A stretch of DNA of 64,000 nt. Origin: Paraburkholderia sp. BL25I1N1. GTDB lineage: Bacteria; Pseudomonadota; Gammaproteobacteria; Burkholderiales; Burkholderiaceae. Positions within the stretch are counted from its first letter, which is position 1. Every line of letters begins with the position of its first letter. Under the pieces are notes generated by a model. It had not been told where the DNA came from. It did not search any database and was given only the letters and a program-made list of their open reading frames with translations. The stretch is from the NCBI RefSeq assembly GCF_003002025.1, contig NZ_PVZB01000018.1, positions 62,001 through 126,000 of the forward strand, given 5' to 3'. The position numbers and the translations under genes were made by a program. This document shows positions 49,901 through 59,162 of this stretch, piece by piece.

Positions 49901-50088
49901 TGTGTCTTCCTCCGTGGTCCCTGGCCGCCGCGCTGTGCGCAGCGGATGTTGTCGTTTTTGTTCGAGCGGGACCGTAATCGATGCACCGCCCCGGCGCCAC
50001 GTCCAGCGTATTACGCGCGCCTCAAACACTGCCCGACAGCGTACACGCTTGAGCACGTTGCCGCGCGCGGCTTCGCTAGAAGGAACAC

Positions 50089-51678
50089 TCAGTGAGCGCC
50101 ACGCGCGTGCGGGTTTTTCCTGGGCTTGATGCTGCGCGGTTCGACGACCGGATCGGACACCTTGGTGAAGCCCTGCGACGGTCCTTGATACACCCATTCG
50201 AGCAGCGCGTCGTGCGCGGCGCGCGCGGCTTCCGAATGCGGATCGTTGATGAGGCTGACCACCACGTAACTGTTACCGTCCGCCGAGGCCACATAGCCCG
50301 CGATTGCCCGAACGTCGCGCAAGGTGCCCGTCTTGATGTGCGCATTGCCGCCCGCGCCCTGGTTGGTCAAGCGGTTGCGCATGGTGCCGTCGACGCCCGC
50401 GATCGGCAGCGACTCCACGAAGACCTGCGCGACCGGACTCGCGTTGGCCCGCTGCAATAGATCGGCGAGCGAGAGCGCGGTGACATGCTCGTCGCGCGAG
50501 AGGCCCGAGCCGTTATCGAGCGTCAGATATTCCATGTCCACGCTGTCGCGGCGCAGAAACGCCTGGATTGCGCGCGCCGATTTGGCGGTCGTCGCGGGCC
50601 CTTTTTCCTCGGCGGCGCCGATCGTCAGGAACAGGTTGCGCGCCATCGTGTTGTTGCTGAACTTGTTGATGTCGCGAACGATATCGGACAGCACCGGCCC
50701 CTGATGCGTCGCCACCAGTTTCGCGCCGACGGGCACCGCGCCTTCGCGCGTCGCGCCGCTGAACGTGCCGCCGGTTTGCTGCCAGAGCGCGAGAAAACCG
50801 CCCGCGAAAAACGCCGAGTGATCGAGTACCGCGACGTTGATCGTGCGCGGGCCGCAGCGCATCGAATAGTCGCCGCTGAACGAGGCCACGACGGTGCCGT
50901 TCGGTTGCGGCGTGACAGTGGGCGACACTGAGGCCGCGTCGCCGCGGCACGGGCCGTTCACCGCGTGCATCTGGTTGTCGATCTGCAACTGCGCGAGCGC
51001 GGGCAGCACGTCGATCGCGACGCTGCCGTCGGGCGACGGCGTCAGCGTGAACGACAGCGATTTGAATGCGTACAGCAGTGGATCGGGGCCGACGTTGTAC
51101 GGCGCGCTGGCGTCGTCGTCGAACGGCGGTAGGTCGCGCGTGGACGCATCGAAGTAGCGCTTGTCGAGCACCAGTGCGCCGTCGATGCCGTTGATGCCGT
51201 TGATGCCGGCCTTATGGATCTTCTGCACGAGATCGATCAGTTCTTCCGGCACGAGCTTCGGGTCGCCCGTGCCCTGAATGTAGAGATTGCCGTGCAGCAC
51301 GCCGTTGGCATCGACGTTGCCGTCCGCGTAGGCGCTCGTGCGCCAGCGGTAGTCCGGGCCAAGTATCGACAAGCCCGAGTAGGTGGTGACGAGTTTCATC
51401 GTCGAGGCGGGCATCATCGGCTTACCGGCGTTCAGTGCGAGGATCGGCGTGCGATCGCCGACTTTCTCCACGACCACGCTGATCGACGACAAGGGCACGT
51501 GCGCGCGCTGCAAGCCCTGCATCACCGACTGCGGCAAGACCGTGGTGACGTTGACGCTCGGACGCGTGGCCTTGGCGCGAGCCTGCGCGACTAGCGGCAG
51601 CGATGCGCCGCAGCCGAGCGCGGCGCAGGCGACGAGCCATGTCACGGCGCGCGGCGCGAACCGGCGCGGCAGATGCAT
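50089..51678 (-). CDS. dacB: D-alanyl-D-alanine carboxypeptidase/endopeptidase (PBP4)
   Basis: 529 residues from ATG 51678 (MHLPRRFAPRAVTWLVACAALG, signal peptide). Penicillin-binding motifs: SxxK at S92-TM-K95 (ASTMKL), SxN in KFSNNTMARN, and KTG in HIKTGTLRD. The large domain-II insert typical of PBP4 separates the first two. Periplasmic peptidoglycan trimming. A longer frame reaches 52008, with another ATG at 51840, but both precede the signal peptide. Confidence 0.92.
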   Translation of the reverse strand: MHLPRRFAPRAVTWLVACAALGCGASLPLVAQARAKATRPSVNVTTVLPQSVMQGLQRAHVPLSSISVVVEKVGDRTPILALNAGKPMMPASTMKLVTTYSGLSILGPDYRWRTSAYADGNVDANGVLHGNLYIQGTGDPKLVPEELIDLVQKIHKAGINGINGIDGALVLDKRYFDASTRDLPPFDDDASAPYNVGPDPLLYAFKSLSFTLTPSPDGSVAIDVLPALAQLQIDNQMHAVNGPCRGDAASVSPTVTPQPNGTVVASFSGDYSMRCGPRTINVAVLDHSAFFAGGFLALWQQTGGTFSGATREGAVPVGAKLVATHQGPVLSDIVRDINKFSNNTMARNLFLTIGAAEEKGPATTAKSARAIQAFLRRDSVDMEYLTLDNGSGLSRDEHVTALSLADLLQRANASPVAQVFVESLPIAGVDGTMRNRLTNQGAGGNAHIKTGTLRDVRAIAGYVASADGNSYVVVSLINDPHSEAARAAHDALLEWVYQGPSQGFTKVSDPVVEPRSIKPRKNPHARGAH

Positions 51679-52062
51679 GGTGGAAGCGGGTGTTATGGCC
51701 GAAGCTGCGCGAACCACGCCATAGAACGGCTCAGCGAGTGTGCCTGGAGCGGCGGAAGCAGAAGCGGATCGCGTACGCAGCGCGACATGACGAACATACT
51801 TGATGCGGCGTGCAAGAGAAACCAGAAAAGCGTGCGTCATGGACGGGCGAAAAAGCAAAATGTCAGAGCGTGGGGCACGCGGCAATCCCGGCGGCGCCGA
51901 TGGATCGCGTTGGCGCGCGGATGCAAAACGCCGGCCGCGCGAAGCAAAGCGCCCATTGTAGAGAGTTGCCGCCAGGCTGCGGTGGAAAATGCGCCACGCG
52001 GCGCGCATGCAGGGAGCGGGCGCTAGAATGCGGCATCATCGAACGATTCGGAACGGATAACC
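51679..52062. other. divergent intergenic region dacB / response regulator
   Basis: 384 bp by the starts I chose. I see no gene and no clear operator. PmrA-type boxes like those downstream at 54059-54129 are absent here. Confidence 0.4.
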
Positions 52063-52725
52063 ATGCGCATCTTGCTAGTCGAAGACGACCGGATGATTGC
52101 CGAAGGCGTGCGCAAGGCGCTGCGCGGCGAAGGCTTCGCGGTCGACTGGGTGGAAGACGGCGAAGCTGCACTCAGCGCGGCGGGCAGCCAGCCTTACGAT
52201 CTCGTGCTGCTCGACCTGGGCCTGCCCAAACGCGACGGCCTCGACGTGCTGCGCACGCTGCGCGCGCGCGGCCACGCGCTGCCGGTGCTGATCGTCACCG
52301 CACGCGACGCCGTGGCGGATCGTGTCAAAGGCCTCGACGCCGGCGCCGACGATTACCTCGTCAAACCTTTCGATCTCGACGAACTCGGTGCCCGCATGCG
52401 CGCATTGATCCGGCGTCAGTCCGGGCGCAGCGATTCGACCATTCGCCACGGCAACCTGACGCTCGATCCCGCCTCGCATCAGGTCACGCTCGACGGCGCG
52501 CCGGTCGCGTTGTCGGCGCGAGAATTCGCGCTGCTCGAAGCGCTGCTTGCGCGTCCCGGCGCCGTGCTCTCGAAGAGCCAGCTCGAAGAAAAAATGTACG
52601 GCTGGGGCGAGGAGATCGGCAGCAACACCGTCGAGGTCTACATTCACGCGCTGCGCAAGAAGCTCGGCGCGGAACTGATCCGCAACGTGCGCGGTCTGGG
52701 CTACATGATCGCGAAGGACGCCTGA
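52063..52725 (+). CDS. OmpR-family response regulator, QseB/PmrA type
   Basis: 220 residues. Receiver: acidic pair in VEDDRM, phosphoacceptor Asp in LVLLDLGLPKRDG, TARD and VKPFDLDEL. Winged helix ends VRGLGYMIAK. Sequence style (MRILLVEDDRMIAEGVRKAL, LSKSQLEEKMYGWGEEIGSNTVEVYIHALRKKLG) is that of the QseB/PmrA branch. The kinase gene starts 4 bp later. The conserved box of this branch appears upstream of the next protease gene. Confidence 0.93.
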   Translation: MRILLVEDDRMIAEGVRKALRGEGFAVDWVEDGEAALSAAGSQPYDLVLLDLGLPKRDGLDVLRTLRARGHALPVLIVTARDAVADRVKGLDAGADDYLVKPFDLDELGARMRALIRRQSGRSDSTIRHGNLTLDPASHQVTLDGAPVALSAREFALLEALLARPGAVLSKSQLEEKMYGWGEEIGSNTVEVYIHALRKKLGAELIRNVRGLGYMIAKDA

Positions 52726-52729
52726 GCCG

Positions 52730-54031
52730 ATGCGTTCGATTCGCCGTCAATTGCTGGTCTGGCTGCTGGCGCTGGTGTTGCTCGGCGTCGGCATTGCGGG
52801 TTGGCTGATTTACCGGCAAGCGCTTGCCGAAGCCAACGAACTTTTCGATTATCAACTGGAGCAGATCGCCGCGGCGCTGCCGTCGGAACCGTTCTCGCAA
52901 GTGCTCGGTTCGCGCGACACCGGCGACGAAGGCATCGTGCTGCAGATCTGGAATCGCAACGGCGTGCTGATGTACTACTCGCGTCCGCGTGCGCCGCTCG
53001 CGCCGCGCGCCGAACTCGGGTTTTCGACCGAGCACACGGATCGCGGCGAGTGGCGCGTGTATGGCGCGATCGTCGGCGATAACGTCGTGCAACTGGCGCA
53101 GCCGATTTCCGTGCGCAACCGGCTCGCCGCGAATGTCGCGCTGCGTACGCTGTGGCCGTTGATCGTGCTGCTGCCGTTGCTGGGGCTCGCGGTGTGGGTG
53201 GTTATCGGACGCGGACTCAGGCCATTGCGGCGCGTGACCAGCGCGCTCGACGCGCGTCATCCCGAAGCGCTCGATCCTTTGCCGGATCAGCGCTTGCCGC
53301 TCGAAGTGCAGCCGCTCGTGCGCGCGCTGAACGGACTGCTCGAACGGCTCGCCACTGCACTTGATATTCAGAAAGCATTCGTCGCCGACGCCGCGCATGA
53401 ATTGCGCACGCCGCTCGCCGCCGTGCAGATTCAGGCGCAGCTGGTGGCGCGCGCGAAGGACGATAGCGCACGCAGCGAAGCGCTCGCCGATCTGCAAGCC
53501 GGCGTGACGCGCGCCACGCGTCTTGCGGAACAGCTATTGGCGCTGGCGCGTTCTGAACCGGACGGCCTCGCGGCCACCGACGCGATCGATCTGCGCGCGC
53601 TGCTGCAAGAGTGCGTGGTGGCTTACGCGCCGCTTGCGCTCGATCGCGGCGTCGATCTCGGCATCGAGGCGACCGAATCCGCCACCGTGATCGGCGATGC
53701 CGACGCGTTGCGCGTGATGTTCAACAATCTCGTGGATAACGCAACCAAGTACACGCCACGCGGCGGACGTGTGGACGTCAGCCTGCATGTCGAAGAGGGA
53801 CACCCGGTCGTGCGGATCGCCGACAGCGGGCCGGGGATCGAGCCGGCCGAACGCGATCGCGTGTTCGATCGTTTCTATCGCGCGGGCGCCGGCGCGAATC
53901 GCGTCCGTACCGACGTGGCGGGCACCGGTCTCGGTCTGGCGATCGTGCGCCGCATCGCCGTGCAGCATCATGCCGCCGTATCGCTCGACGAGTCGCCGGC
54001 GGGCGGCTTGCAGGTGAGCGTGCGATTTTGA
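52730..54031 (+). CDS. sensor histidine kinase, QseC/PmrB type
   Basis: 433 residues. Helix 1 (QLLVWLLALVLLGVGIAGWLIYRQ), a ~130-residue periplasmic sensor, helix 2 (LWPLIVLLPLLGLAVWVVIG), HAMP, HisKA with FVADAAHELRTPL, then NNLVDNATKY, DSGPGI and GTGLGLAIV. Start 4 bp after the regulator stop, so one operon. The signal is unknown; QseC/PmrB relatives sense metals, pH, peptides or catechols. Confidence 0.92.
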   Translation: MRSIRRQLLVWLLALVLLGVGIAGWLIYRQALAEANELFDYQLEQIAAALPSEPFSQVLGSRDTGDEGIVLQIWNRNGVLMYYSRPRAPLAPRAELGFSTEHTDRGEWRVYGAIVGDNVVQLAQPISVRNRLAANVALRTLWPLIVLLPLLGLAVWVVIGRGLRPLRRVTSALDARHPEALDPLPDQRLPLEVQPLVRALNGLLERLATALDIQKAFVADAAHELRTPLAAVQIQAQLVARAKDDSARSEALADLQAGVTRATRLAEQLLALARSEPDGLAATDAIDLRALLQECVVAYAPLALDRGVDLGIEATESATVIGDADALRVMFNNLVDNATKYTPRGGRVDVSLHVEEGHPVVRIADSGPGIEPAERDRVFDRFYRAGAGANRVRTDVAGTGLGLAIVRRIAVQHHAAVSLDESPAGGLQVSVRF

Positions 54032-54058
54032 AGGCAAGGCTTTCTGTTCGTAAAGAGA

Positions 54059-54086
54059 CTTAAAGAGGGCTTAAACAGGCCTAAAT
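54059..54086 (+). promoter_or_regulatory. PmrA-type box 1 upstream of the HtrA gene
   Basis: CTTAAA-N5-CTTAAA at 54059-54075 fits the known YTTAA(G/T)-N5-YTTAA(G/T) repeat closely, and a third related half site CTAAAT follows at the same 11-bp spacing (54081-54086). Confidence 0.72.
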
Positions 54087-54112
54087 AGCTGGATGGAAGC
54101 GATCTGTCGCTG

Positions 54113-54129
54113 CTTAAGACTCTTTTAAG
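54113..54129 (+). promoter_or_regulatory. PmrA-type box 2 upstream of the HtrA gene
   Basis: CTTAAG-ACTCT-TTTAAG matches the PmrA/QseB consensus at every defined position. 59 bp before the protease start. Confidence 0.78.
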
Positions 54130-54187
54130 CGATGCCACGTACGCTTCGAGACATCCAAAGTCTCTTTCTCCCAGTCAGGAGTACACG

Positions 54188-55702
54188 ATGAACGCGAAAA
54201 CCTTGTCCCGCAGCGCTGTTGCAATCGCCGTCGCCGTAGCGCTTTCCGCCGGTTATGTGGCGGGGCATCGCGACGTGCCCGCGCCGCAGGTGATCTCGCC
54301 GGCGCAAGCCGCGATGATGCCCGCTGAAGCCGCCGCCAAAACCGGCATTCCCGACTTCTCGGGCCTTGTCGAAACCTACGGTCCGGCCGTGGTGAACATC
54401 AGCGCGAAGCACGTCGTCAAGCAGACGGCGCTGCGCGGCAATCCGGGCAACGGCGGCGGCAATCAGTTGCCGATCGATCCGAGTGATCCGTTCTACCAGT
54501 TCTATAAGCATTTCTTCGGCGGCATGCCCGGCATGCAAGGCGGCGGCGACGGCGGCGATGCGACCGATCAGCCGAGCGCGAGCCTGGGCTCGGGATTCAT
54601 CGTCAGCAATGACGGCTATATCCTGACTAACGCGCACGTGGTGGACGGCGCGAACGTCGTCACCGTGAAGCTGACCGACAAGCGCGAGTTCAAGGCCAAG
54701 GTGGTGGGCGCCGACAAGCAGTCCGACGTCGCCGTGCTGAAGATCGACGCGAGCAATCTGCCGACCGTGAAGATCGGTGATCCGCGCCAGAGCAAGGTCG
54801 GCCAGTGGGTCGTCGCGATCGGCTCGCCTTACGGTTTCGACAACACGGTGACCTCGGGCATCATCAGCGCGAAGTCGCGCTCGTTGCCGAACGAAAACTA
54901 CACGCCGTTCATTCAGACCGACGTGCCGGTGAACCCAGGCAACTCGGGCGGACCGCTGTTCAATCTGCAAGGCGAAGTGATCGGTATCAACTCGATGATC
55001 TATTCGCAGACGGGCGGCTTCCAGGGCCTTTCGTTCGCCATCCCGATCAATGAGGCGATCAAGGTCAAGGACGACATCGTCAAGACCGGCCACGTGAGCC
55101 GCGGCCGTCTCGGCGTGGCGGTGCAGGGCATGGACCAGACGCTCGCCAATTCGTTCGGCATGCAGAAGCCGCAGGGCGCGCTGGTCAGCTCGGTCGATCC
55201 GGGCGGCCCGGCGGCCAAGGCCGGCTTGCAGCCGGGCGACGTGATCCTGTCGGTAAACGGCGAACCGGTCAGCGACTCGTCCGATCTGCCGGCGCAGGTC
55301 GCGGGTCTGGCGCCGGGCAGTTCGGCAACCGTGCAGGTCTGGCGCGACAAGGCCACCAAAGACCTCAAAGTGACCATCGGCTCGTTGTCGGATGCGAAGG
55401 TCGCTTCGGGCAAGGCCGATCAGCCGACCCAGTTGCAAGGCCGGCTCGGTGTGGCGGTGCGGCCGCTGACGCCGGAAGAGAAGAGCGGCGCGTCGGTTTC
55501 GCACGGTCTGCTCGTGCAGCAATCGGGCGGCGCGGCGGAAAGCGCCGGCATTCAGCCGGGCGACGTGATTCTGGCGGTCAACGGCCGGCCCATTTCGAGC
55601 GTCGATCAACTGAAACAGATAATCGCCGGCGCCGGCAACAGCATCGCGTTGCTGATCCAGCGCGACAACTCGCAGATCTTCGTACCGGTGGATCTCGGCT
55701 GA
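54188..55702 (+). CDS. HtrA/DegP-family periplasmic serine protease
   Basis: 504 residues. N-terminal signal anchor or peptide (SAVAIAVAVALSAGYVAG). Trypsin-like triad H150 (TNAHVV), D180 (SDVAVLKI) and S253 (GNSGGPL), with a Gly-rich LA loop (~88-125). Two PDZ domains follow (~290-390 and ~405-500; GALVSSVDPGGPAAKAGLQPGDVIL and GGAAESAGIQPGDVILAVNG). Degrades or refolds misfolded envelope proteins. Closely follows the two-component operon, with two PmrA-type boxes in its promoter, suggesting direct control. degP, degQ or mucD could each be the closest name. Confidence 0.95.
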   Translation: MNAKTLSRSAVAIAVAVALSAGYVAGHRDVPAPQVISPAQAAMMPAEAAAKTGIPDFSGLVETYGPAVVNISAKHVVKQTALRGNPGNGGGNQLPIDPSDPFYQFYKHFFGGMPGMQGGGDGGDATDQPSASLGSGFIVSNDGYILTNAHVVDGANVVTVKLTDKREFKAKVVGADKQSDVAVLKIDASNLPTVKIGDPRQSKVGQWVVAIGSPYGFDNTVTSGIISAKSRSLPNENYTPFIQTDVPVNPGNSGGPLFNLQGEVIGINSMIYSQTGGFQGLSFAIPINEAIKVKDDIVKTGHVSRGRLGVAVQGMDQTLANSFGMQKPQGALVSSVDPGGPAAKAGLQPGDVILSVNGEPVSDSSDLPAQVAGLAPGSSATVQVWRDKATKDLKVTIGSLSDAKVASGKADQPTQLQGRLGVAVRPLTPEEKSGASVSHGLLVQQSGGAAESAGIQPGDVILAVNGRPISSVDQLKQIIAGAGNSIALLIQRDNSQIFVPVDLG

Positions 55703-55791
55703 TTCCTCGCGAGAGCGGACGGCATAGCCGCTCGTCCGGTTGGAAGTTTGACCGACGCTGCGGCTAATCTCACCGCGAGTTGAAGTAATGC

Positions 55792-55835
55792 TTGCCGGTC
55801 CGTTGCATTTACTGCCGGCGGACCGGCAATTTTTA
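55792..55835 (+). terminator. terminator after the HtrA gene
   Basis: 11-bp stem TTGCCGGTCCG / CGGACCGGCAA, 16-nt loop, then a run of T. Confidence 0.87.
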
Positions 55836-56002
55836 TTGGACCTTTGCATCGAAGAAGGGCGCCGTGCGCCAACGGGCGTGGCGCATGGCGGTTTCCGTAT
55901 GACGCGGCCGGCGGCTTGGCACGCAGGTTGCGTCTGCCTTGATCCGGGCCCATCGCGGGAAACCGGAGAAGCAGGCATAGGACTTCAACAAGGAGCGAAC
56001 CG

Positions 56003-56500
56003 ATGAAAACCCAACGCAATCAGCGAAGGATCGTAGCCGCCGCGGTCGCCGCAGCGCTCACGCTCGGTCTGGCGGGTGGCGCATACGCACAGCAGGCAAG
56101 CGATACGACCGGCGGCACGACCACCGATCAAACCAGCGCGGGCAACGCCAATGGCGGCGGCCTGCCGCAAATCCAGCAGCAAGGCGACGTCTCGTTCGTG
56201 TCGGGCGGCGTCGGTCTGGACGAATCGAAGGCATTGCAACAGGCGCAAAGCCAGTGGCCGCTGTCGCTGCGCTTTACGGGCCCGGGTTCCGACTTTCTCG
56301 CCGACGTTCATGTGCGTCTGGTCGACGCGCACAACGGCGAGGTGCTGAGCACCACGTCGCGCGGGCCGTATATGCTGGTCAAAGTGCGCCCGGGGCGCTA
56401 CACGGTGCACGCTCAATACAAGGACCGCGACCAGTCCAAATCGGTGACGATCCCGGCCAAGGGGACTGCGAAGGCCGCGTTCTACTGGAACACGCAGTAA
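56003..56500 (+). CDS. small exported protein with carboxypeptidase-regulatory-like domain
   Basis: 165 residues, AAGGAG before the start. Signal peptide ends at GGAYAQQ. Then a Thr/Gly/Gln-rich linker and a C-terminal beta domain: FLADVHVRLVDAHNGEVLSTTSRGPYMLVKVRPGRYTVHAQYKDRDQSKSV, resembling transthyretin-like or carboxypeptidase-regulatory folds. Function unknown. Lies between two terminators, so monocistronic. Confidence 0.75.
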   Translation: MKTQRNQRRIVAAAVAAALTLGLAGGAYAQQASDTTGGTTTDQTSAGNANGGGLPQIQQQGDVSFVSGGVGLDESKALQQAQSQWPLSLRFTGPGSDFLADVHVRLVDAHNGEVLSTTSRGPYMLVKVRPGRYTVHAQYKDRDQSKSVTIPAKGTAKAAFYWNTQ

Positions 56501-56599
56501 GACGCGCAGTAAGCCCGGCGCCGTTCCGGGCGGCGGTGTGGTTAGCGCCGCACTGCCTGCAGGAAGGTTGCGCAATCGGCCGGACTTTGGCCGATAATG

Positions 56600-56625
56600 A
56601 AGCCACGGGCACCCCCCGTGGCTTT
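56600..56625 (+). terminator. probable terminator
   Basis: AAGCCACGGG / CCCGTGGCTT stem followed by only a short T-run. Confidence 0.6.
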
Positions 56626-56663
56626 ACTGTTTGCACGACCGCACATCATCACGGAGCCGAGAC

Positions 56664-57056
56664 ATGAGCGATGCCTTGACATCTCACGGGAGCCCGGACG
56701 CGAGCGCAGGCGCGCACACCATCGTGATCACCGGCAACAGCCACCGGGTGCGGATGATCCACGGCGGCGTCACCATGGCCGATACGCAGGCGGGACTGAC
56801 ATTGTCGGAAACCGGTCTGGCGGACGTGTTCTATTTCCCGCGCTCGGACGTGAACATGGCCCGGCTCGAACGCTCGACGCACACCACGCACTGCCCGTTC
56901 AAGGGCGACGCGTCGTATTTCCATCTGCGCACGGAAGACGGCCTGATCGAGAACGCCGTGTGGAGTTACGAAACGCCGCTCGAATCGGCGATGAAGATCA
57001 AAGGGTATCTCGCGTTTTACGCATCGCGCGTCGACCGCATCGATCAGACGTCCTGA
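56664..57056 (+). CDS. DUF427 family protein
   Basis: 130 residues from ATG 56664 with ACGGAG upstream. DUF427 pattern: HRVRMIHGGVTMADTQAG, DVFYFPRSDVNMARLERSTHTTHCPFKGDASYFHL and VWSYETPLESAMKIKGYLAFYASRVD. The THCPFKG segment has conserved His, Cys and Lys that could form an active site. No reaction is established to my knowledge. CoxG-like gene follows after 33 bp. Confidence 0.85.
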   Translation: MSDALTSHGSPDASAGAHTIVITGNSHRVRMIHGGVTMADTQAGLTLSETGLADVFYFPRSDVNMARLERSTHTTHCPFKGDASYFHLRTEDGLIENAVWSYETPLESAMKIKGYLAFYASRVDRIDQTS

Positions 57057-57089
57057 TCCCGCTGTCGCGCGTTCATCGGGGAGGCTGGC

Positions 57090-57851
57090 ATGGAACTGAA
57101 CGACGCGTTACGGATTCCACTTGCGCCGTCCGACGTCTGGGAAGCGTTGCAGGATCTCGCGCTACTGCGCGCCAGCCTCGACAACTGCGAGTCGTTCACC
57201 CGCCTCGCGCACGGCGAGTACGAGCTGATCATGACCGTGCCGCTCGGTCCGCTGCGCGCGCGCTATCAGGCGCGTGCCCACGTGGCCGGCCAGGACTCCG
57301 GTCCGGCGGATGCGCAGCGCCGCACCATCAATTTCAAAGCGCGGGCCGAGGGCATCGGCGCGTTGCGCGGCCAGATCGAAGTACGCTTGCGCGCGGACGA
57401 AAGCGCGCACGCCGCCGACAGGGAGCGCAGCACGCGGATCGATTACACCATCTGGGCGACCTCGTCGGGCCCGCTCGCGGAACTGCCGACGCGTCAACTC
57501 GAAAACGCGCTGCATCAACTGGCCGACGACTTTTTTACGGAGTTCGATGCTGTCGTGCGCGCGAAGCACGGGCAAGGTCCGAATCGCGCCCGGGGTTCGG
57601 CGGTGCGCCGCCAGCATGTGTTTCTGCGGCCGATCACGCTCGGCAGCATGGCGCGGCGAGTAAGGTCGGATCACGGCAATGCGCTGCCTGGGCGCGCGGC
57701 CAGCGCGTCGCACGGAGCCGCGCATGGTGTGTCGCACGGGGTTCCGCATCACGAGCCGAGTCCTCACGCGGTCCCGAACTGGGCTTGGGCCGCGATGATT
57801 TTTCTGGTCGCGCTGCTGTTGTATGTCGCGCGCTGGATCAGCGAGCATTGA
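57090..57851 (+). CDS. CoxG-like SRPBCC protein with C-terminal membrane helix
   Basis: 253 residues. N-terminal CoxG/SRPBCC domain (~1-160): MELNDALRIPLAPSDVWEALQDLALLRASLDNCESF, YELIMTVPLGPLRARYQARAHV, NFKARAEGIGALRGQIEVRL. Then a His-rich linker (SHGAAHGVSHGVPHHE) and a C-terminal helix WAWAAMIFLVALLLYVARWI, so membrane-anchored with the domain in the cytoplasm. CoxG proteins are known near molybdenum CO dehydrogenases, but no such enzyme is in this window. Confidence 0.8.
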   Translation: MELNDALRIPLAPSDVWEALQDLALLRASLDNCESFTRLAHGEYELIMTVPLGPLRARYQARAHVAGQDSGPADAQRRTINFKARAEGIGALRGQIEVRLRADESAHAADRERSTRIDYTIWATSSGPLAELPTRQLENALHQLADDFFTEFDAVVRAKHGQGPNRARGSAVRRQHVFLRPITLGSMARRVRSDHGNALPGRAASASHGAAHGVSHGVPHHEPSPHAVPNWAWAAMIFLVALLLYVARWISEH

Positions 57852-57987
57852 TTCTGGCAGGTGCCTGTCGTAGCGGCGGCGCAAGCGCGGCGGGCAGCGC
57901 CGCTGTCGTGTCCACGCGACTACGAAATTCCGGTGACCTGCTACGAAACGTCGTCAGCCGAGCAGCGCCGCGCTCGCGCGTGCACAC

Positions 57988-58995
57988 TCACACGCCACGA
58001 AACTCCCTTCGCCATGCCGACGGCGATGTGCGAAACGCCTCCGCGAAATGTTGCCGCAACGAAGCGGCCGAACCGAAGCCCGCGATTCCCGCGATCGCTT
58101 CCACCGGCTCGTCGGTGCTTTTGAGCAATTGCTGCGCGCGAGCCAGCCGCTGCGCGAGCAGCCACGCGCCGACAGTCGTGCCCGTGGCGAGCCGGAAGCG
58201 TCGCGTGAAGGTGCGGCGGCTCATCAGCGCGCGCCCGGCCAGCGTGTCGAGCGTATGCGGCAACGTCAGATTGCCGCTCACCCAGTCGAGCAGATCCGAC
58301 AGCCGGTCGCCGCGCACATTCGGCGGCATCGGCTGCTGAACGTATTGCGCCTGGCCCCCTTGCCGATGCGGGGGCACCACCAGCCGGCGCGCGACGTGAT
58401 TGGCCACTGCAGTGCCGCACAGTTTGCGCATCACATGCAAACAGCAGTCGAGGCCCGCCGCCGTGCCGGCCGAGGTCAGCACATTGCCGTCGTCGACATA
58501 GAGCACGTTCGGGTCGAGGCGCACGCGCGGGTAGCGTCGCGCGAAGTCGTCGGCCCACGCCCAGTGCGTCGACGCCGGACGGTCGTCGAGGATGCCGGCG
58601 GCTGCCAGCACGAAAGCGCCCAGGCAAAGCCCGACCAGTTGCGCGCCGCGCGCGTGGGCGGCGCGGAGTGCGTCGAGCAGCGCCGCGGGCGGTGTTTCGG
58701 CCGGGTCGCGCCAGCTTGGCACGATGATCGTGTCGGCGTCGGCGAGCGCTTCCAGTCCATGCGTGACGGCGATCGAAAAGCCGGCGGTGGTGGTCAGCGC
58801 GCCCGTTTCGGCGGCGCAGACGCGGAAGTCGAACTCCGGCACGCCGCCGCCACTGCGGTCTTCGCCGAACACCACGCACGGCACCGAAAGATGGAACGGA
58901 CTAATGCGATCGAACGCGACCACCGCGACGATGTGACGGAGCGGTTCGCCGCGAGTCGTGAGAGAGGAAACGGAGGTAGAAGCGGGCGTGGCCAT
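57988..58995 (-). CDS. GlxA-family AraC-type regulator (DJ-1/PfpI + AraC)
   Basis: 335 residues. DJ-1/PfpI-like sensing domain (~20-195) with VGLCLGAFVLAAAGILDDRPASTHW, including the elbow Cys, then a double HTH AraC domain (LDTLAGRALMSRRTFTRRFRLATGTTVGAWLL, VEAIAGIAGFGSAASLRQHFAEAFRTSPSAWRREF). GlxA-type regulators respond to small metabolites, often amino-acid or amine catabolites. Divergent from the isochorismatase-fold gene, its likely target. Confidence 0.9.
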   Translation of the reverse strand: MATPASTSVSSLTTRGEPLRHIVAVVAFDRISPFHLSVPCVVFGEDRSGGGVPEFDFRVCAAETGALTTTAGFSIAVTHGLEALADADTIIVPSWRDPAETPPAALLDALRAAHARGAQLVGLCLGAFVLAAAGILDDRPASTHWAWADDFARRYPRVRLDPNVLYVDDGNVLTSAGTAAGLDCCLHVMRKLCGTAVANHVARRLVVPPHRQGGQAQYVQQPMPPNVRGDRLSDLLDWVSGNLTLPHTLDTLAGRALMSRRTFTRRFRLATGTTVGAWLLAQRLARAQQLLKSTDEPVEAIAGIAGFGSAASLRQHFAEAFRTSPSAWRREFRGV

Positions 58996-59162
58996 CAGTC
59001 ATCTCATGAATTCCGACGATGGCCCGATTCTAGCGAATCTTGTCATTCGGGTCGCTGTCGGGAAATTGGCCGTGAGGGAACAATGCAGTCATCCCCGCAG
59101 CTCGTTCCGAGTCCAGACTGGACCCGCCCGCGCCGCCCCTTTACAGACCAAGGAGTCTTGCC

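Noticed and set aside
55788-56006. 72-codon frame after the HtrA gene
   Set aside because: It starts inside the terminator hairpin and overlaps the next start; no similarity.
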